DNA of 64,000 nucleotides from Methylocystis echinoides (GTDB lineage: Bacteria; Pseudomonadota; Alphaproteobacteria; Rhizobiales; Beijerinckiaceae), in NCBI RefSeq assembly GCF_027923385.1, contig NZ_BSEC01000003.1, forward strand, positions 124,001 through 188,000, read 5' to 3'. The position numbers and the translations under genes are program-made. Below the pieces are notes generated by a model that was not told the DNA's origin, ran no database searches, and saw only the letters and a list, made by a program, of their open reading frames with translations. Positions 37,305-46,799 of this stretch are shown one piece after another (positions within the stretch are counted from its first letter, which is position 1; each line of letters opens with the position of its first letter).

Positions 37305-39091
37305 CTGGCTTCCTCCCAGCCTTTTGAAAGCCGCATGGCGGAGATGATGAGGCCGGCCATCGAATAGGTCTGGGGGAAATTGCCCCATAATTCGCCGGTG
37401 ACGGGGTCCAGGTCCTCGGACAGGAGGCCGACGTGATTGACCTTGGCGAGCAGGTCCTCGAACAGGCTGCGAGCCTGATCAGCGCGGCCAACCGCTGCGA
37501 GGGCGTCGACGTACCAGAAGGTGCAAACAGTGAAGGCGGCCGAGGGCAATCCGTAGTCGTCCGCCGAGGCGTATCTCATCAGATAACCCTCTCGTAAAAG
37601 CGCGTGGCCGACGGCGTCGACTGTCGATATGAATCGCGGATCTGCAGCCGATACGATGCCGAGCTCATGCAGTAGCAACACGCTCGCATCGACGTCCTGT
37701 CCATCCAGGGAGCCTGCAAAACAACCGAGCTTGTCGTTCCATGCCCGTGACAGAATGATTTCGCGCAAATCTTTAGCCGCTTCCCGCCAATCGGCGGCGC
37801 TTTCGTGCAACCCCAGCTTGATCGCAATCCGGGCAAGACGATCGCACGCGACCCAACACATGGCCGCCGAATGGGTATGAATGCGCTGGCGACCCCGGTA
37901 TTCCCAAATCCCTGCGTCTGGCGTGAGAGCGCAGCCCAATGCGCTCGTTCCGAGTGGCTCTAGTCTGCGAAAGAGCGCTTCGTCGCCCTTCTTCGGCAGT
38001 CTTTCATCAAAGAACATCTGGGAGGCGGCAAGTATGACGCTGCCGTAAACGTCATGCTGTGTTTGCGCATGAGCGGCATTTCCCACGCGCACCGGGTTAT
38101 GCCCGCGAAATCCTCTGAACGCCGAGGCTTCGAACTCGTCGATCACCTGTTCTGGCGTGATCGAGTAAACCGGCTTTAGCGCAGGCTTCCGCTCGAGCGA
38201 AATCACATTTGTGACGTAGTCGATGAAACGCTCCATGGTCGTGGTCGCGCCGACCCGGTTGAGCGCCTGGACGGTATGGAAGGAGTCCCTGATCCAGCAA
38301 TAGCGATAGTCCCAGTTCCGAGACGTGCCGAAGGATTCGGGTATCGACGTTGTCAGGGCGGCGACAATACCGCCGGTGTCCTCATAGGCGCAAAGCTGGA
38401 GCGTGATCGCGGCGCGAATAACCTGTTCCTGCCATTCGAAGGGCACATTCAGGGTCCGCACCCAGTTCAGCCAGTAGTCCTCTGTATAATCCTGGAACTC
38501 TCGGCCGACGTGCGGGATCGAGTCGGCCAGAGCTTCGTCCGCATGAAGGATCAGGGTGATCGGGCGAGAGAGGATAAAGCCGGCCTCGTGTGCGATGTAC
38601 GTGGCAGGCGCATCGGAAGTAAGTCGAACAGCGCCGAAAGCGGTTGCATAGCGAACGTGGTTGCTTCCCGGAACGGGCTCAGCGACGCTTTCACCGTAAT
38701 TCATGCGCGGACGGCAACGCACGCGAATTCGACACAGGCCTTCAAGCGGTTCAATCCGACGAACGATCATCGGCGGTCGAAACACACGATGATAGCGCCG
38801 GAACCGTGGCGCAAAGTCGGTAATCTGGAGGGAGGCCCCCGATCGGGCGCGCAGGACCGTGCGCACAATTGCTGTATTGCGGAGGTAGCGCTGCTCTGTC
38901 TCGGTCGCTTCGTCGAGCTCGATGGAAAAAAAGCCGCTGTCGGGGGCGTCGCCATCCGTCAATGCACAGAAAATGGGGTCGCCGTCGATGCGCGGCCAGC
39001 AACTCCAAACAATGCTGGCGTTGCGGTCGATCAAAGCCGCTATTGCGCCGTTGCCGACCGCGGCAAGGTGAAGCGACGGTCTCTCAATCAT
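37301..39091 (-). CDS. Glycoside hydrolase family 15 protein (glucoamylase/trehalase type)
   Basis: A 596-residue protein with a typical bacterial GH15 order: an N-terminal beta-sandwich (SLHLAAVGNGAIAALIDRNA, IVWSCWPRIDGDP), the (alpha/alpha)6 domain with RNWDYRYCWIRDS, the proposed acid Glu in AGIWEYRGRQRIHTHSAAMC and the proposed base Glu in LLSEDLDPVTGELWGNFPQ. It lies between otsB and otsA and overlaps both, so it may be a trehalase that controls the trehalose pool; glucoamylase activity is the alternative. It has no signal peptide and is cytoplasmic. The ATG at 39091 overlaps the otsB end by eight bases. Confidence 0.9.
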   Translation of the reverse strand: MIERPSLHLAAVGNGAIAALIDRNASIVWSCWPRIDGDPIFCALTDGDAPDSGFFSIELDEATETEQRYLRNTAIVRTVLRARSGASLQITDFAPRFRRYHRVFRPPMIVRRIEPLEGLCRIRVRCRPRMNYGESVAEPVPGSNHVRYATAFGAVRLTSDAPATYIAHEAGFILSRPITLILHADEALADSIPHVGREFQDYTEDYWLNWVRTLNVPFEWQEQVIRAAITLQLCAYEDTGGIVAALTTSIPESFGTSRNWDYRYCWIRDSFHTVQALNRVGATTTMERFIDYVTNVISLERKPALKPVYSITPEQVIDEFEASAFRGFRGHNPVRVGNAAHAQTQHDVYGSVILAASQMFFDERLPKKGDEALFRRLEPLGTSALGCALTPDAGIWEYRGRQRIHTHSAAMCWVACDRLARIAIKLGLHESAADWREAAKDLREIILSRAWNDKLGCFAGSLDGQDVDASVLLLHELGIVSAADPRFISTVDAVGHALLREGYLMRYASADDYGLPSAAFTVCTFWYVDALAAVGRADQARSLFEDLLAKVNHVGLLSEDLDPVTGELWGNFPQTYSMAGLIISAMRLSKGWEEAR

Positions 39092-39848
39092 GCGCGCCAA
39101 ACCTGGCCGCGAACGCCGCAAGCCACGACCTTACCTCCAACGGGCTCTCGAAGTCTGCGCTTTCCTGGGAGAAATGCTCTCCCGCCACAGTGAAGGCCAG
39201 GCCGCCGCGTCGTTCGGCGGTTTCGAATGCCGTCTCATCGGAAAGGTCGTCCCCGATTACGATCGGTCGTCGCCCGAAGAACAGCGGAAGCTCGAGCAGC
39301 GCGTCAATCGCGCCTCCCTTTGAGACATGAGAAGGCAGGACTTCGTAGACCATCCGCCCGGGACGAATGATGAATCCGCTCGCCCGGTCTGTCACGACGC
39401 GGCGCAACTCCTCTTCAATCTCGCGGGCAGCAGCTGGGTTCGACCGAAAATGGACCGCTAATGAGCTTCGTTTGATCTCAACTCTGACGCCGTCGACCTT
39501 GTTGCTGAGCGCCGATACGGCTTCGACCGCGGCTGGAGGAAGCGGTAGAGCCGTGGAGATGATTTGCTCGTGTCGCAGGCGCAGCTCGGCCCCGTGGACT
39601 CCGGCTGTAATCGGCCGCAGCGGAGCTAGAAAACCGTCTATCGCTTCGATCGATCGGCCCGTCACAATCGCCAGCGCGCCACCGAGAGCGGCATCGAGGC
39701 GCCCGAGCAGCGTCGGTAGCTCTCCGGGAACATGAATGGACTCTGGCGAAGGCGCAATGTCGACGAGTGTGCCGTCGAAATCGAGAAACACGGCCCAGCC
39801 GGCGTTCGACTTCTGAAATTTGGACTGCTTCGTCAGTCGTCCCTCCAT
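39084..39848 (-). CDS. otsB: Trehalose-6-phosphate phosphatase
   Basis: A 254-residue HAD-family phosphatase: nucleophile motif FLDFDGTLVDIAP, IVTGRS (motif II), Lys in VSKGGAI (motif III) and GDDLSDETAF (motif IV). It removes phosphate from trehalose-6-phosphate made by the downstream OtsA. GAGG lies nine bases before the ATG at 39848; the ATG at 39857 is an alternative. First gene of the otsB-GH15-otsA operon. Confidence 0.95.
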   Translation of the reverse strand: MEGRLTKQSKFQKSNAGWAVFLDFDGTLVDIAPSPESIHVPGELPTLLGRLDAALGGALAIVTGRSIEAIDGFLAPLRPITAGVHGAELRLRHEQIISTALPLPPAAVEAVSALSNKVDGVRVEIKRSSLAVHFRSNPAAAREIEEELRRVVTDRASGFIIRPGRMVYEVLPSHVSKGGAIDALLELPLFFGRRPIVIGDDLSDETAFETAERRGGLAFTVAGEHFSQESADFESPLEVRSWLAAFAARFGAHD

Positions 39849-39941
39849 CGGGCGCATCCTCGCCGCTGGTCAGCGTTCGGATCTATTCGTGCTGCAAGCG
39901 GTTGCGGCTGGATCACGAGTGTCTTCGACGGGCGACCTGAT

Positions 39942-40535
39942 TCAACGGATTTCTCCGGCTCCGGTCGCTTCCCTTCCATGCGCACGGTTCGAGTCAGCCC
40001 GTTCAACGATCGCCTCTATCGTCAACTCTCCAGCTTTCTCGAAAAGAAGCGTAATTTTCTCGCGATCCGCCAGGATCGCGCCGCTGACGTCCTGGAATAT
40101 AACCAAAGGACGTCGAGGCTCGATCAAAACCGCGGCATGCGGGGGGATCAGGATGCCTTTCGGGGGCACGAGCTGCGTCGACAGGATGCGCAAAACCGCC
40201 TTTCCCAGGCGATGTGACGTGACGCTGACGAGCGTGTCGGACGTATCGCCGTTGTTATGAATGGTCATTGAAAGCGGAGCGCGAGTCTCGTCTTCTCGGG
40301 GCGCCGCCAGGCGGGGATTTCCGACCTCGAGGCGCCCAATCACAAAATCATGGGCGGATCCCGGTTGCGGCGCCCATTCCATGAAGATGCACGCCACACC
40401 CAGGACGATCCAGTTCAGCCGGGTGAGGCCCCGCCGACGTGAAGGGCGCAGAAGGGTATCCCGGCAAAGCCGTTTTAGCGGAAGTGAAGCGCGCTCAGGA
40501 CTTTCCGGCCGGTGCAATATGGGGCCCTCCTGCAT
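39942..40535 (-). CDS. PCuAC-like secreted protein without the copper ligands
   Basis: A 197-residue frame with an N-terminal extension, a membrane/signal segment (LNWIVLGVACIFMEWAPQPG, cleavage near SAHD) and a domain with the layout of PCu(A)C copper chaperones: LSMTIHNNGDTSDTLVSV, then IPPHAAVLIEP and ITLLFEKAGELTIEAIV. The two copper-binding motifs of the family are absent: where H..M is expected the sequence reads KAVLRILSTQ, and where H.M is expected it reads RRPLVIFQDV. The true start may be downstream of 40535, nearer 40420. It is upstream of otsB, same strand, 85 bases away. Confidence 0.55.
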   Translation of the reverse strand: MQEGPILHRPESPERASLPLKRLCRDTLLRPSRRRGLTRLNWIVLGVACIFMEWAPQPGSAHDFVIGRLEVGNPRLAAPREDETRAPLSMTIHNNGDTSDTLVSVTSHRLGKAVLRILSTQLVPPKGILIPPHAAVLIEPRRPLVIFQDVSGAILADREKITLLFEKAGELTIEAIVERADSNRAHGREATGAGEIR

Positions 40536-40757
40536 ACTGTTTTGCCCGCGGCAAAGTTAACTCGGTCCTCAGGTTAGATCGCACTACGAGTAAAGATATA
40601 TCGCTGAACGAGCGAAAGCAAGGCTTGTTCGGGCCGGGAGGCCGCGCGGGCGACACGTCAGAGAGGGGCAAAACCCATTGACCCAATTGAACCACCAGCG
40701 CATTGTGCTTAAAGCATGCGGCCAGGAAAATAGACCTGGTCCGCGAGAGGGGGAGTC

Positions 40758-41213
40758 GTGAGCACTACAACAGTAATCATTGAGCAAGCAGACAGGCTGA
40801 ACCCTCAACCAACAGATCAAGAACTGGAGGCTCTTGCGAATTTTCGCTCTGCGCTGCGGAAATTTTTGGCTTTCAGCGAGGCGGCTGCGGCTGATGAAGG
40901 CGTCACCATGCAATGGTATCAGGCGCTTCTGGTCATTAAGACATTTCGGGGGGACGGTCACATCAGTATAGGTGAGCTTGCCGATCAGTTGATGATACGC
41001 GACCATAGCGCTGCGGAGCTCGTGTCTCGCCTTGACCAGGCAAAGCTTGTGAAGCGAAAGACCGACCCTTCGGATCGGCGACGGTCACTAGTTATTATGA
41101 CCTCTTCGGGGGGGCGCTGCCTGGATCGGCTCGCGCTACTACATCTGCGGGAATTGCGGAAGATCAAGGGAGCATTTACGAGCTTGTTTCAAAGTGGCGG
41201 GGAGGAGTTCTGA
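40758..41213 (+). CDS. MarR-family transcriptional regulator
   Basis: A 151-residue winged-helix protein: WYQALLVIKTFRGDG, then ISIGELADQLMIRDHSAAEL (recognition region) and LVKRKTDPSDRRRSLVIMTS (wing, with the DxRR motif). It starts with GTG preceded by AGAGGGGGAG. It converges with the metal-efflux operon (3' ends meet at 41213/41248). Ligand and targets are unknown. Confidence 0.85.
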   Translation: MSTTTVIIEQADRLNPQPTDQELEALANFRSALRKFLAFSEAAAADEGVTMQWYQALLVIKTFRGDGHISIGELADQLMIRDHSAAELVSRLDQAKLVKRKTDPSDRRRSLVIMTSSGGRCLDRLALLHLRELRKIKGAFTSLFQSGGEEF

Positions 41214-41247
41214 CGAAGTCCCCGGCGCGTCGGATAGAAGCTTTTAT

Positions 41248-42540
41248 TCAGGGCGCGTAACCCTGCGCCTGATTGATTCGCGAGATCGCCACGCCGACTG
41301 CAACCGCCGCCGCAGCTTTCGCACGCTGCGCTTCGAGCTCCAGTTGCCGAATGCGGTAGAAGTCCAGCCCGCCAATTTCGCCGAGCGCAAAGGATTTACG
41401 CGCCAATTCGAATTGCGCGTTGGCAACGGCGAGGCGCTTGTTCGCAATTGAAGAGGCGCGCTTGGCCGCTGCCAGATTAGCTTGCGCCGCTTTGATCTCA
41501 GCGAGCACCACGCGCTTTGCCTTTTCATAGTCTGCAGCGGCGCGAGTCGTTTCGGCGCGCGCCTCCGCTCGTCGCGGCCCCTGGCGGCCATCCGTCGGCA
41601 AGGGAATACGAAGGCGTAGGCCGACCGTCGTGGCGTTCGTCAACTGGTCGGTGATCGGCTGCGACATGTCGGTCGAATATTGCCGATTGTGCTCCTGCCG
41701 GCCAAAGACGGCGACGTCGGGACTGTCGATCGGCGTCGCCTCGACGAGCTGAAGCTGCGCTTCAGCGCGCCGCAACGCGGCGATCGGCGTGCGCAAGGCC
41801 GGATGATCATCTATCGGGAAGGCGGGCTTCAGGGTTTCGAGGGTGCCGTCGGGCGGCGCGCCGCCGGTGAGCGCTTCATAGTTCACGCGCGCCACCTTCA
41901 CCGTGCCTTCCGCCTGAGCGAGCTCCGTTTCAGCGGCGAGCAATTCGTTTCTAGCGAGCAGCGCGTCGGCCTGGGCGGCGTCGCCGAGCTCGACGCGCCG
42001 CGTCATATCGGCGCCGATCTCGCGCGCCGTGGCGACGCGGTTACGCGCCACGCTCGCCTCGCGCGCCGCGCGCTGGGCGTTCCACCAGGCGTCGCGCAAG
42101 AGGCCCGCGACCTCGAGGCGCCTGAGCGCAATGCGCTCCTCTACTTCGAGGGCGCCGGTGGCGACGGTCGTCTCCATGGCGTCACGCTGACCAGGAAGCC
42201 ACAGCGGCAGGCCCGCCTCGACCTCCGTTTCATTGTAGTTGCGCAAGTTTCCGGCGACCGCGTTGCGCTGCGAGCCGCCGACATAGGGCGAGCCCGGCGA
42301 GATTGAGCGCGTTGTAGCGAAGCGTGAGGTCACGGCGCCGAATTGCGCGGCGAGGCCCTGGGACTGCGCGTCGATCGCGATCGCCATGTCGAGGTGGCGC
42401 ACAAGAACGTGGCCGAGCGGCGGTTTCCTCCTTTTCTCGATCGGCTGGTCGCCCTTTAAGGTCACCTGGCCGGAGGTCTTCGGCGCGGCGATGGCGTCAG
42501 CCGTTAATGCGCAAAGGGACAGCGCGACAATCGTCGCCAT
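41248..42540 (-). CDS. Outer membrane factor of a heavy-metal RND efflux system (CzcC/CusC type)
   Basis: A 430-residue TolC-family protein with a signal peptide (MATIVALSLCALTADAIAA) and long helical repeats (RDAWWNAQRAAREASVARNR, LARNELLAAETELAQAEGTV, LAAAKRASSIANKRLAVANA). It forms the outer membrane exit duct for the pump encoded just upstream. The ATG at 42540 follows the pump stop by five bases; a longer open frame into the pump gene has no similarity. Residues 20-45 are an unusually basic linker. Confidence 0.9.
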   Translation of the reverse strand: MATIVALSLCALTADAIAAPKTSGQVTLKGDQPIEKRRKPPLGHVLVRHLDMAIAIDAQSQGLAAQFGAVTSRFATTRSISPGSPYVGGSQRNAVAGNLRNYNETEVEAGLPLWLPGQRDAMETTVATGALEVEERIALRRLEVAGLLRDAWWNAQRAAREASVARNRVATAREIGADMTRRVELGDAAQADALLARNELLAAETELAQAEGTVKVARVNYEALTGGAPPDGTLETLKPAFPIDDHPALRTPIAALRRAEAQLQLVEATPIDSPDVAVFGRQEHNRQYSTDMSQPITDQLTNATTVGLRLRIPLPTDGRQGPRRAEARAETTRAAADYEKAKRVVLAEIKAAQANLAAAKRASSIANKRLAVANAQFELARKSFALGEIGGLDFYRIRQLELEAQRAKAAAAVAVGVAISRINQAQGYAP

Positions 42541-42545
42541 TTGTC

Positions 42546-45500
42546 TCACGCCTGGACCTCTTTTTTCAAAAAGGGGCTCCGCTTGATGCGCAGACGCCAA
42601 CCAGTCGCGCGATCGTAGAGGATCGGTAAAAGCACGAGCGTTAGCGCCGTTGCGGATATCAGGCCCCCGATCACCACGATGGCAAGGGGTCGCTGAATCT
42701 CGGCGCCAGGTCCGGTGGCGAACAGGAAGGGAATAAGGCCGAAGGCCGCGATCGTCGCGGTGAGCAGGACTGGACGCATGCGCCGTCGCGCGCCCTCGAC
42801 GACCGCCTCGCGAGTGGTGCGGTTTCCTTCCGAAACGAGCTTGTTGATATACGAAATCAGAACCACGCCGTTGAGCACGGCGATGCCGATCAGCGCGATG
42901 AAGCCGACGGACGCAGGCACCGAGAGGAATTCGCCCGACAGCCACAGGCCGAGGATGCCGCCGATCGCCGCGAAGGGCACGTTGCAGAAGACGAGGGTGG
43001 CTTGCATTGCGGAGTTGAAGGTGAAGTAGAGCAGAAGAAAGATCAGCGCCAGCGCAATCGGCACGACGATGGCGAGCCGCGCCGAGGCGCGCTGCTGGTT
43101 TTCGAACTGGCCGCCCCATTGATAGCTGTAGCCTTTGGGCGTCTTCACATGGCTCCCGACGGCCGCCTTGGCCTCGTCGACGAATCCCACGAGATCGCGG
43201 CCTTCGACATTGGCGAGCACGGTTGCGTAGCGACGCCCTCTCTCGCGGATGATCTGGATCGGCCCGTTCTCGGCCTGCACGTCCGCTAGCTGCGAGAGCT
43301 CGACGACCTTGCCGTCGTTCGAAACCATCGGCAGGCGCGCGAAATCCACCGACGAACGGCGCGAGGTCTCCGAACCGCGAATGACGAGCGGCGTGCGGAT
43401 CGGCCCTTCAAGCACGATGCCGACCTGCTGGCCGTCGACCCAGACGCGCAGCGCGTCCTGAATCTCGCCGGCATTGAGACCAAATCGTCCGGCCGCCAGT
43501 CGGTCCACGCGGGCGGTGAGATAGCGCATGCCGTCGTTTTGCAGGCCGAAGACGTCGCGCGCGCCGGGGATCTTTTTGAGTTCCGTCGCCACCTCGCGCG
43601 TGAGCCGGTTAAGGTCGTTGATGTCGTCGCCAAATATCTTGACGACCACATCGCCGCGCGCGCCGATGATCATCTCTTGCACGCGCATGTCGATCGGCTG
43701 CGAGAAGGCATAGGAAATCCCAGGTATCTGGTCTAGCACTTTGCGAATTTCCTCCGTCAGCCAGTCCATGCCATGGCCACGCCACTCGCTTTGTGGCGCG
43801 AGCGTGAGGAAATTATCCGTCTCGTTGAGGCCGACCGGATCAATCCCCAACTCGTCGGCGCCAGCGCGGGCCATCATTCCTTTCACTTCCGGCACTTTCT
43901 CCATGATCTCGCGCTGGATGAGCTTGTCCGTCTCGGCAGCCACGGCGACGCTGATCGTCGGATGCTTGCGTACGGTGATGACTGGCGTGCCTTCGTTCAT
44001 CACCGGCATGAACGTCTGGCCGATCCGCGAATAGGCCAGCCCGGCGATAATGAGGCCCAAGACCGCGAGGCCGGCGACGACGAGAGGGCACCGCAGCGAA
44101 AGCTCGAGCAGAGGCTCATAGCGGGCGGCGATCTTGCGTACAAGCCAGGGTTCGTCGGCGGCGCCCGGACGCAAGAGGCTCGCGCTCAGCGCCGGCACAA
44201 CCGTCAGCGACAGGATGAGGGCCGAGCCGAGAGCGAAGGCGATGGTGAGCGCCACGGGCGCGAACAGCCGGCCCTCCAGACCCTCGAGCGAGAGGAGCGG
44301 CAGGAAGACCGTGACGATGATCACGACGCCCGAGACAAGCGGCGTCGCGACCTCGCTCGTCGCCTCGAGGGTCATGAAGATACGGTCAGCGACTGTCGCG
44401 TCGCGGGCGTGGGCAAGCCGGTGCTCGACATTCTCGACAACGACCACCGCGCAGTCGACGAGAAGGCCGATGGCGATCGCGAGGCCGCCGAGCGACATGA
44501 TATTGGCGGATAAGCCCCAAAGCCGCATGATCCCAAAGGTCGCGAGCGCGGCGAGCGGCAGGATGACCGAGACGACCAGCGCAGCCCGGAGGTTGCCAAG
44601 AAACAAGGCGAGCAGAATAACGACGAGCACGATTGCCTCGAGCAACACTTTCTGCACCGTCCAGACGGCTTTGCCGATGAGCTCGCTGCGATCGTAGAAG
44701 ATCTCGATCTTCGCGCCCTTGGGCAGCAGTGGTTCGATCTCGGCCAGTCGAGTTTTGACGCCATCCACCACCGTGCGCGCGTCGGCGCCACGCAGGCCGA
44801 GCACCAGCCCCCAAACGGCCTCGCTCTCTCCGTTGCGGGTGACGACGCCGTTACGGGGCAAGGAGCCGTTTCGCACCTCCGCGACGTCTCCGACGCGGAC
44901 GACGCCGGTTTTGAGCGACTCGATCACCACCGAGCGAATGTCTTCGAGCGAACGCAGCCGCCCCTCGGCCCGCACCAAAAGCGCTTCCTCGCCATCCCGG
45001 ACGCGGCCGGCGCCGTCATTGCGATTGTTCTTGGACAGCGAAGTTTGGAGCATGGCCACCGTAACGCCCCGCGCCGCCATGGCGGCGGGCGAGGGCGCCA
45101 CCTCAAAGGTGCGCACGAAGCCGCCGAGAACGTTGAGGTCAGCGACGCCGGGCAAACCACGTATGGCGGGGCGGATTGTCCAGTCGATCAGGCTGCGCTG
45201 CTCGGTCGGCGTGAGGTCGCCGCCCACGAGGGTGAACATCAGCATCTCGCCGAGCGGCGTGACGATCGGCGCGAGGCCGCCGGAGACGCCGTCCGGCAAC
45301 TGATCCTGAACCTGAGACAGACGCTCGTTGACCTGCGCGCGCGCCCAATAGATGTCCGTCCCCTCCGAAAATTCGAAGGTGAGGAGCGCGACCGAGTAGC
45401 GCGTCGTCGAGCGCATGCGCACGAGGGAGGGGATGCCCTTGGCGGCGATCTCGATCGGGGCGGTGACGCGCGCCTCCAACTCCTCGGGCGTCAGGCCGGG

Positions 45501-45659
45501 CGCCCGCATGGCGACGAGAACCTGCGCCGGCGCGACGTCGGGAAAGGCGTCGATCGGCAGCTTCAAATAGCTCATCGCCCCCCAGCCCGCGATAAAAAGC
45601 GCGCCGAGGAAAGTGAGCAGCCGCTGGCGAAGCGAGAAATGGATGAGGCGCTCAAGCAT
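42546..45659 (-). CDS. Heavy-metal efflux RND pump (CzcA/CusA family)
   Basis: A 1037-residue inner-membrane proton/cation antiporter with 12 membrane helices and two large periplasmic loops. The start MLERLIHFSLRQRLLTFLGA and the TM4 segment GLAIAIGLLVDCAVVVVENV, with its proton-relay Asp, are typical of the heavy-metal (HME) branch. The metal cannot be assigned with certainty; the methionine cluster characteristic of CusA was not evident. It lies between the adaptor (9 bases upstream) and the outer membrane factor. Confidence 0.93.
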   Translation of the reverse strand: MLERLIHFSLRQRLLTFLGALFIAGWGAMSYLKLPIDAFPDVAPAQVLVAMRAPGLTPEELEARVTAPIEIAAKGIPSLVRMRSTTRYSVALLTFEFSEGTDIYWARAQVNERLSQVQDQLPDGVSGGLAPIVTPLGEMLMFTLVGGDLTPTEQRSLIDWTIRPAIRGLPGVADLNVLGGFVRTFEVAPSPAAMAARGVTVAMLQTSLSKNNRNDGAGRVRDGEEALLVRAEGRLRSLEDIRSVVIESLKTGVVRVGDVAEVRNGSLPRNGVVTRNGESEAVWGLVLGLRGADARTVVDGVKTRLAEIEPLLPKGAKIEIFYDRSELIGKAVWTVQKVLLEAIVLVVILLALFLGNLRAALVVSVILPLAALATFGIMRLWGLSANIMSLGGLAIAIGLLVDCAVVVVENVEHRLAHARDATVADRIFMTLEATSEVATPLVSGVVIIVTVFLPLLSLEGLEGRLFAPVALTIAFALGSALILSLTVVPALSASLLRPGAADEPWLVRKIAARYEPLLELSLRCPLVVAGLAVLGLIIAGLAYSRIGQTFMPVMNEGTPVITVRKHPTISVAVAAETDKLIQREIMEKVPEVKGMMARAGADELGIDPVGLNETDNFLTLAPQSEWRGHGMDWLTEEIRKVLDQIPGISYAFSQPIDMRVQEMIIGARGDVVVKIFGDDINDLNRLTREVATELKKIPGARDVFGLQNDGMRYLTARVDRLAAGRFGLNAGEIQDALRVWVDGQQVGIVLEGPIRTPLVIRGSETSRRSSVDFARLPMVSNDGKVVELSQLADVQAENGPIQIIRERGRRYATVLANVEGRDLVGFVDEAKAAVGSHVKTPKGYSYQWGGQFENQQRASARLAIVVPIALALIFLLLYFTFNSAMQATLVFCNVPFAAIGGILGLWLSGEFLSVPASVGFIALIGIAVLNGVVLISYINKLVSEGNRTTREAVVEGARRRMRPVLLTATIAAFGLIPFLFATGPGAEIQRPLAIVVIGGLISATALTLVLLPILYDRATGWRLRIKRSPFLKKEVQA

Positions 45660-45668
45660 GGCGTCGGG

Positions 45669-46799
45669 TCACTTGCTCTCGATCTCTGCAAGCTCGGCGA
45701 GAAGGGTCAGTAGGCCGCGCGTCGCGACCCGCTCGCTGGCGGCGAGCGCCCCCTGCACAGAGGCGAATTGCGGCGTCTCGGAGACGAGCGTCACCGGCAC
45801 GGCGCGAAAGCCCTCAGGAACGCGCAGGAAGACCCAGTTGTGATTGCGATGGCTGACGACGGCGTCCGCCGGCACCCGCCATTGCGCGGCGCCGCCGCCT
45901 TTAACCCGCAGGATCGCCTGCACGGCCTGACCTGGCCGGAGCGGGCTGCGCCCCGGCCGGAATTCCGCCACAGCCGTCACGGACTGGGTGGCCGTGTCGG
46001 CCGTACGCCCTACGCGGATGAGTTTCCCGTCCCCGCCGGACGCGGCGAGATGTACGCGTTCGACGCTGTCGAGCGCGACGGCGCGGCTGAGCGGCACCTG
46101 GAGATTGACCCAGATCGGGTCGAGGCGCGCGATCGTGACAAGCGGCGCCGAAGCCGCCACGCGCTCGCCGGTCATTCCGTGACGCTGAAGGATTGTGCCG
46201 CCGATGGGCGCCCGGACCAGCAGAGAGCTCGCGAGTTTGCGTTCCTTTCGAAGAGCGCTGATCTCATTCTCGGTCATGCCGGCGAGGGTGAGAATCTGCG
46301 ACCGTTCGTCGAGCGTTGCGCTTGCCTGGGAGGCCTCCGCGCGGGTGACAATCAGCCGCCGCTCGGCGATGATGTGCTCCTTGAAGAGCTGCTCGTCGCG
46401 ACGCAATTTCTCCGCTTCGAGATTGGCCTCCGACATGGCGTGTAGAAAGCCGCGCTGGGCTTCCACCAGTTCGGAAGACTTCAGTGTGGCGATGGGATCG
46501 CCTTCCTTCACGTCCTCGTCGGGCGCGACGAGCAGGGTCTCGACGAGGCCCGCTGCTGGAGCTGCCACGATGCGGAGTTGCTGAGGCGGGACCGTGACGA
46601 CGCCAGGCACGACGATCTCGCTGACGCCCGCCTCGGGCTCTACCGGCTGCGTCTCTATCCCCGCCGCCTGGATCTGCGCCTCGGCGAGGGGAGCGACAAT
46701 CGTCGCTTCTGGTTGCGAAGGCAGCGGCGCGGCGAGCGCCGGGGGCCAAATGCGAGTAATTAAGAGAACGGCGATGAAGCGCTTAACCAACAGGGTCAC
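45669..46799 (-). CDS. Periplasmic adaptor of the heavy-metal RND efflux system (CzcB/CusB type)
   Basis: About 376 residues with a signal peptide (KRFIAVLLITRIWPPALAAP), a lipoyl/biotinyl half-motif (IVAAPAAGLVETLLVAPDED), a helical hairpin (GFLHAMSEANLEAEKLRRDE), the second lipoyl half (LLVRAPIGGTILQRHGMTGE) and beta-barrel segments. The GTG at 46799 is chosen because it places the signal peptide at the N-terminus; a TTG at 46859 would add 20 residues. First gene of the adaptor-pump-outer membrane factor operon; a perfect palindrome lies 150 bases upstream. Confidence 0.9.
   Translation of the reverse strand: MTLLVKRFIAVLLITRIWPPALAAPLPSQPEATIVAPLAEAQIQAAGIETQPVEPEAGVSEIVVPGVVTVPPQQLRIVAAPAAGLVETLLVAPDEDVKEGDPIATLKSSELVEAQRGFLHAMSEANLEAEKLRRDEQLFKEHIIAERRLIVTRAEASQASATLDERSQILTLAGMTENEISALRKERKLASSLLVRAPIGGTILQRHGMTGERVAASAPLVTIARLDPIWVNLQVPLSRAVALDSVERVHLAASGGDGKLIRVGRTADTATQSVTAVAEFRPGRSPLRPGQAVQAILRVKGGGAAQWRVPADAVVSHRNHNWVFLRVPEGFRAVPVTLVSETPQFASVQGALAASERVATRGLLTLLAELAEIESK

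Noticed and set aside
41248..43119. Start of the outer membrane factor at 43119
   Set aside because: The first 190 codons of that frame overlap the pump gene and have no family similarity; the signal peptide begins at the ATG at 42540.
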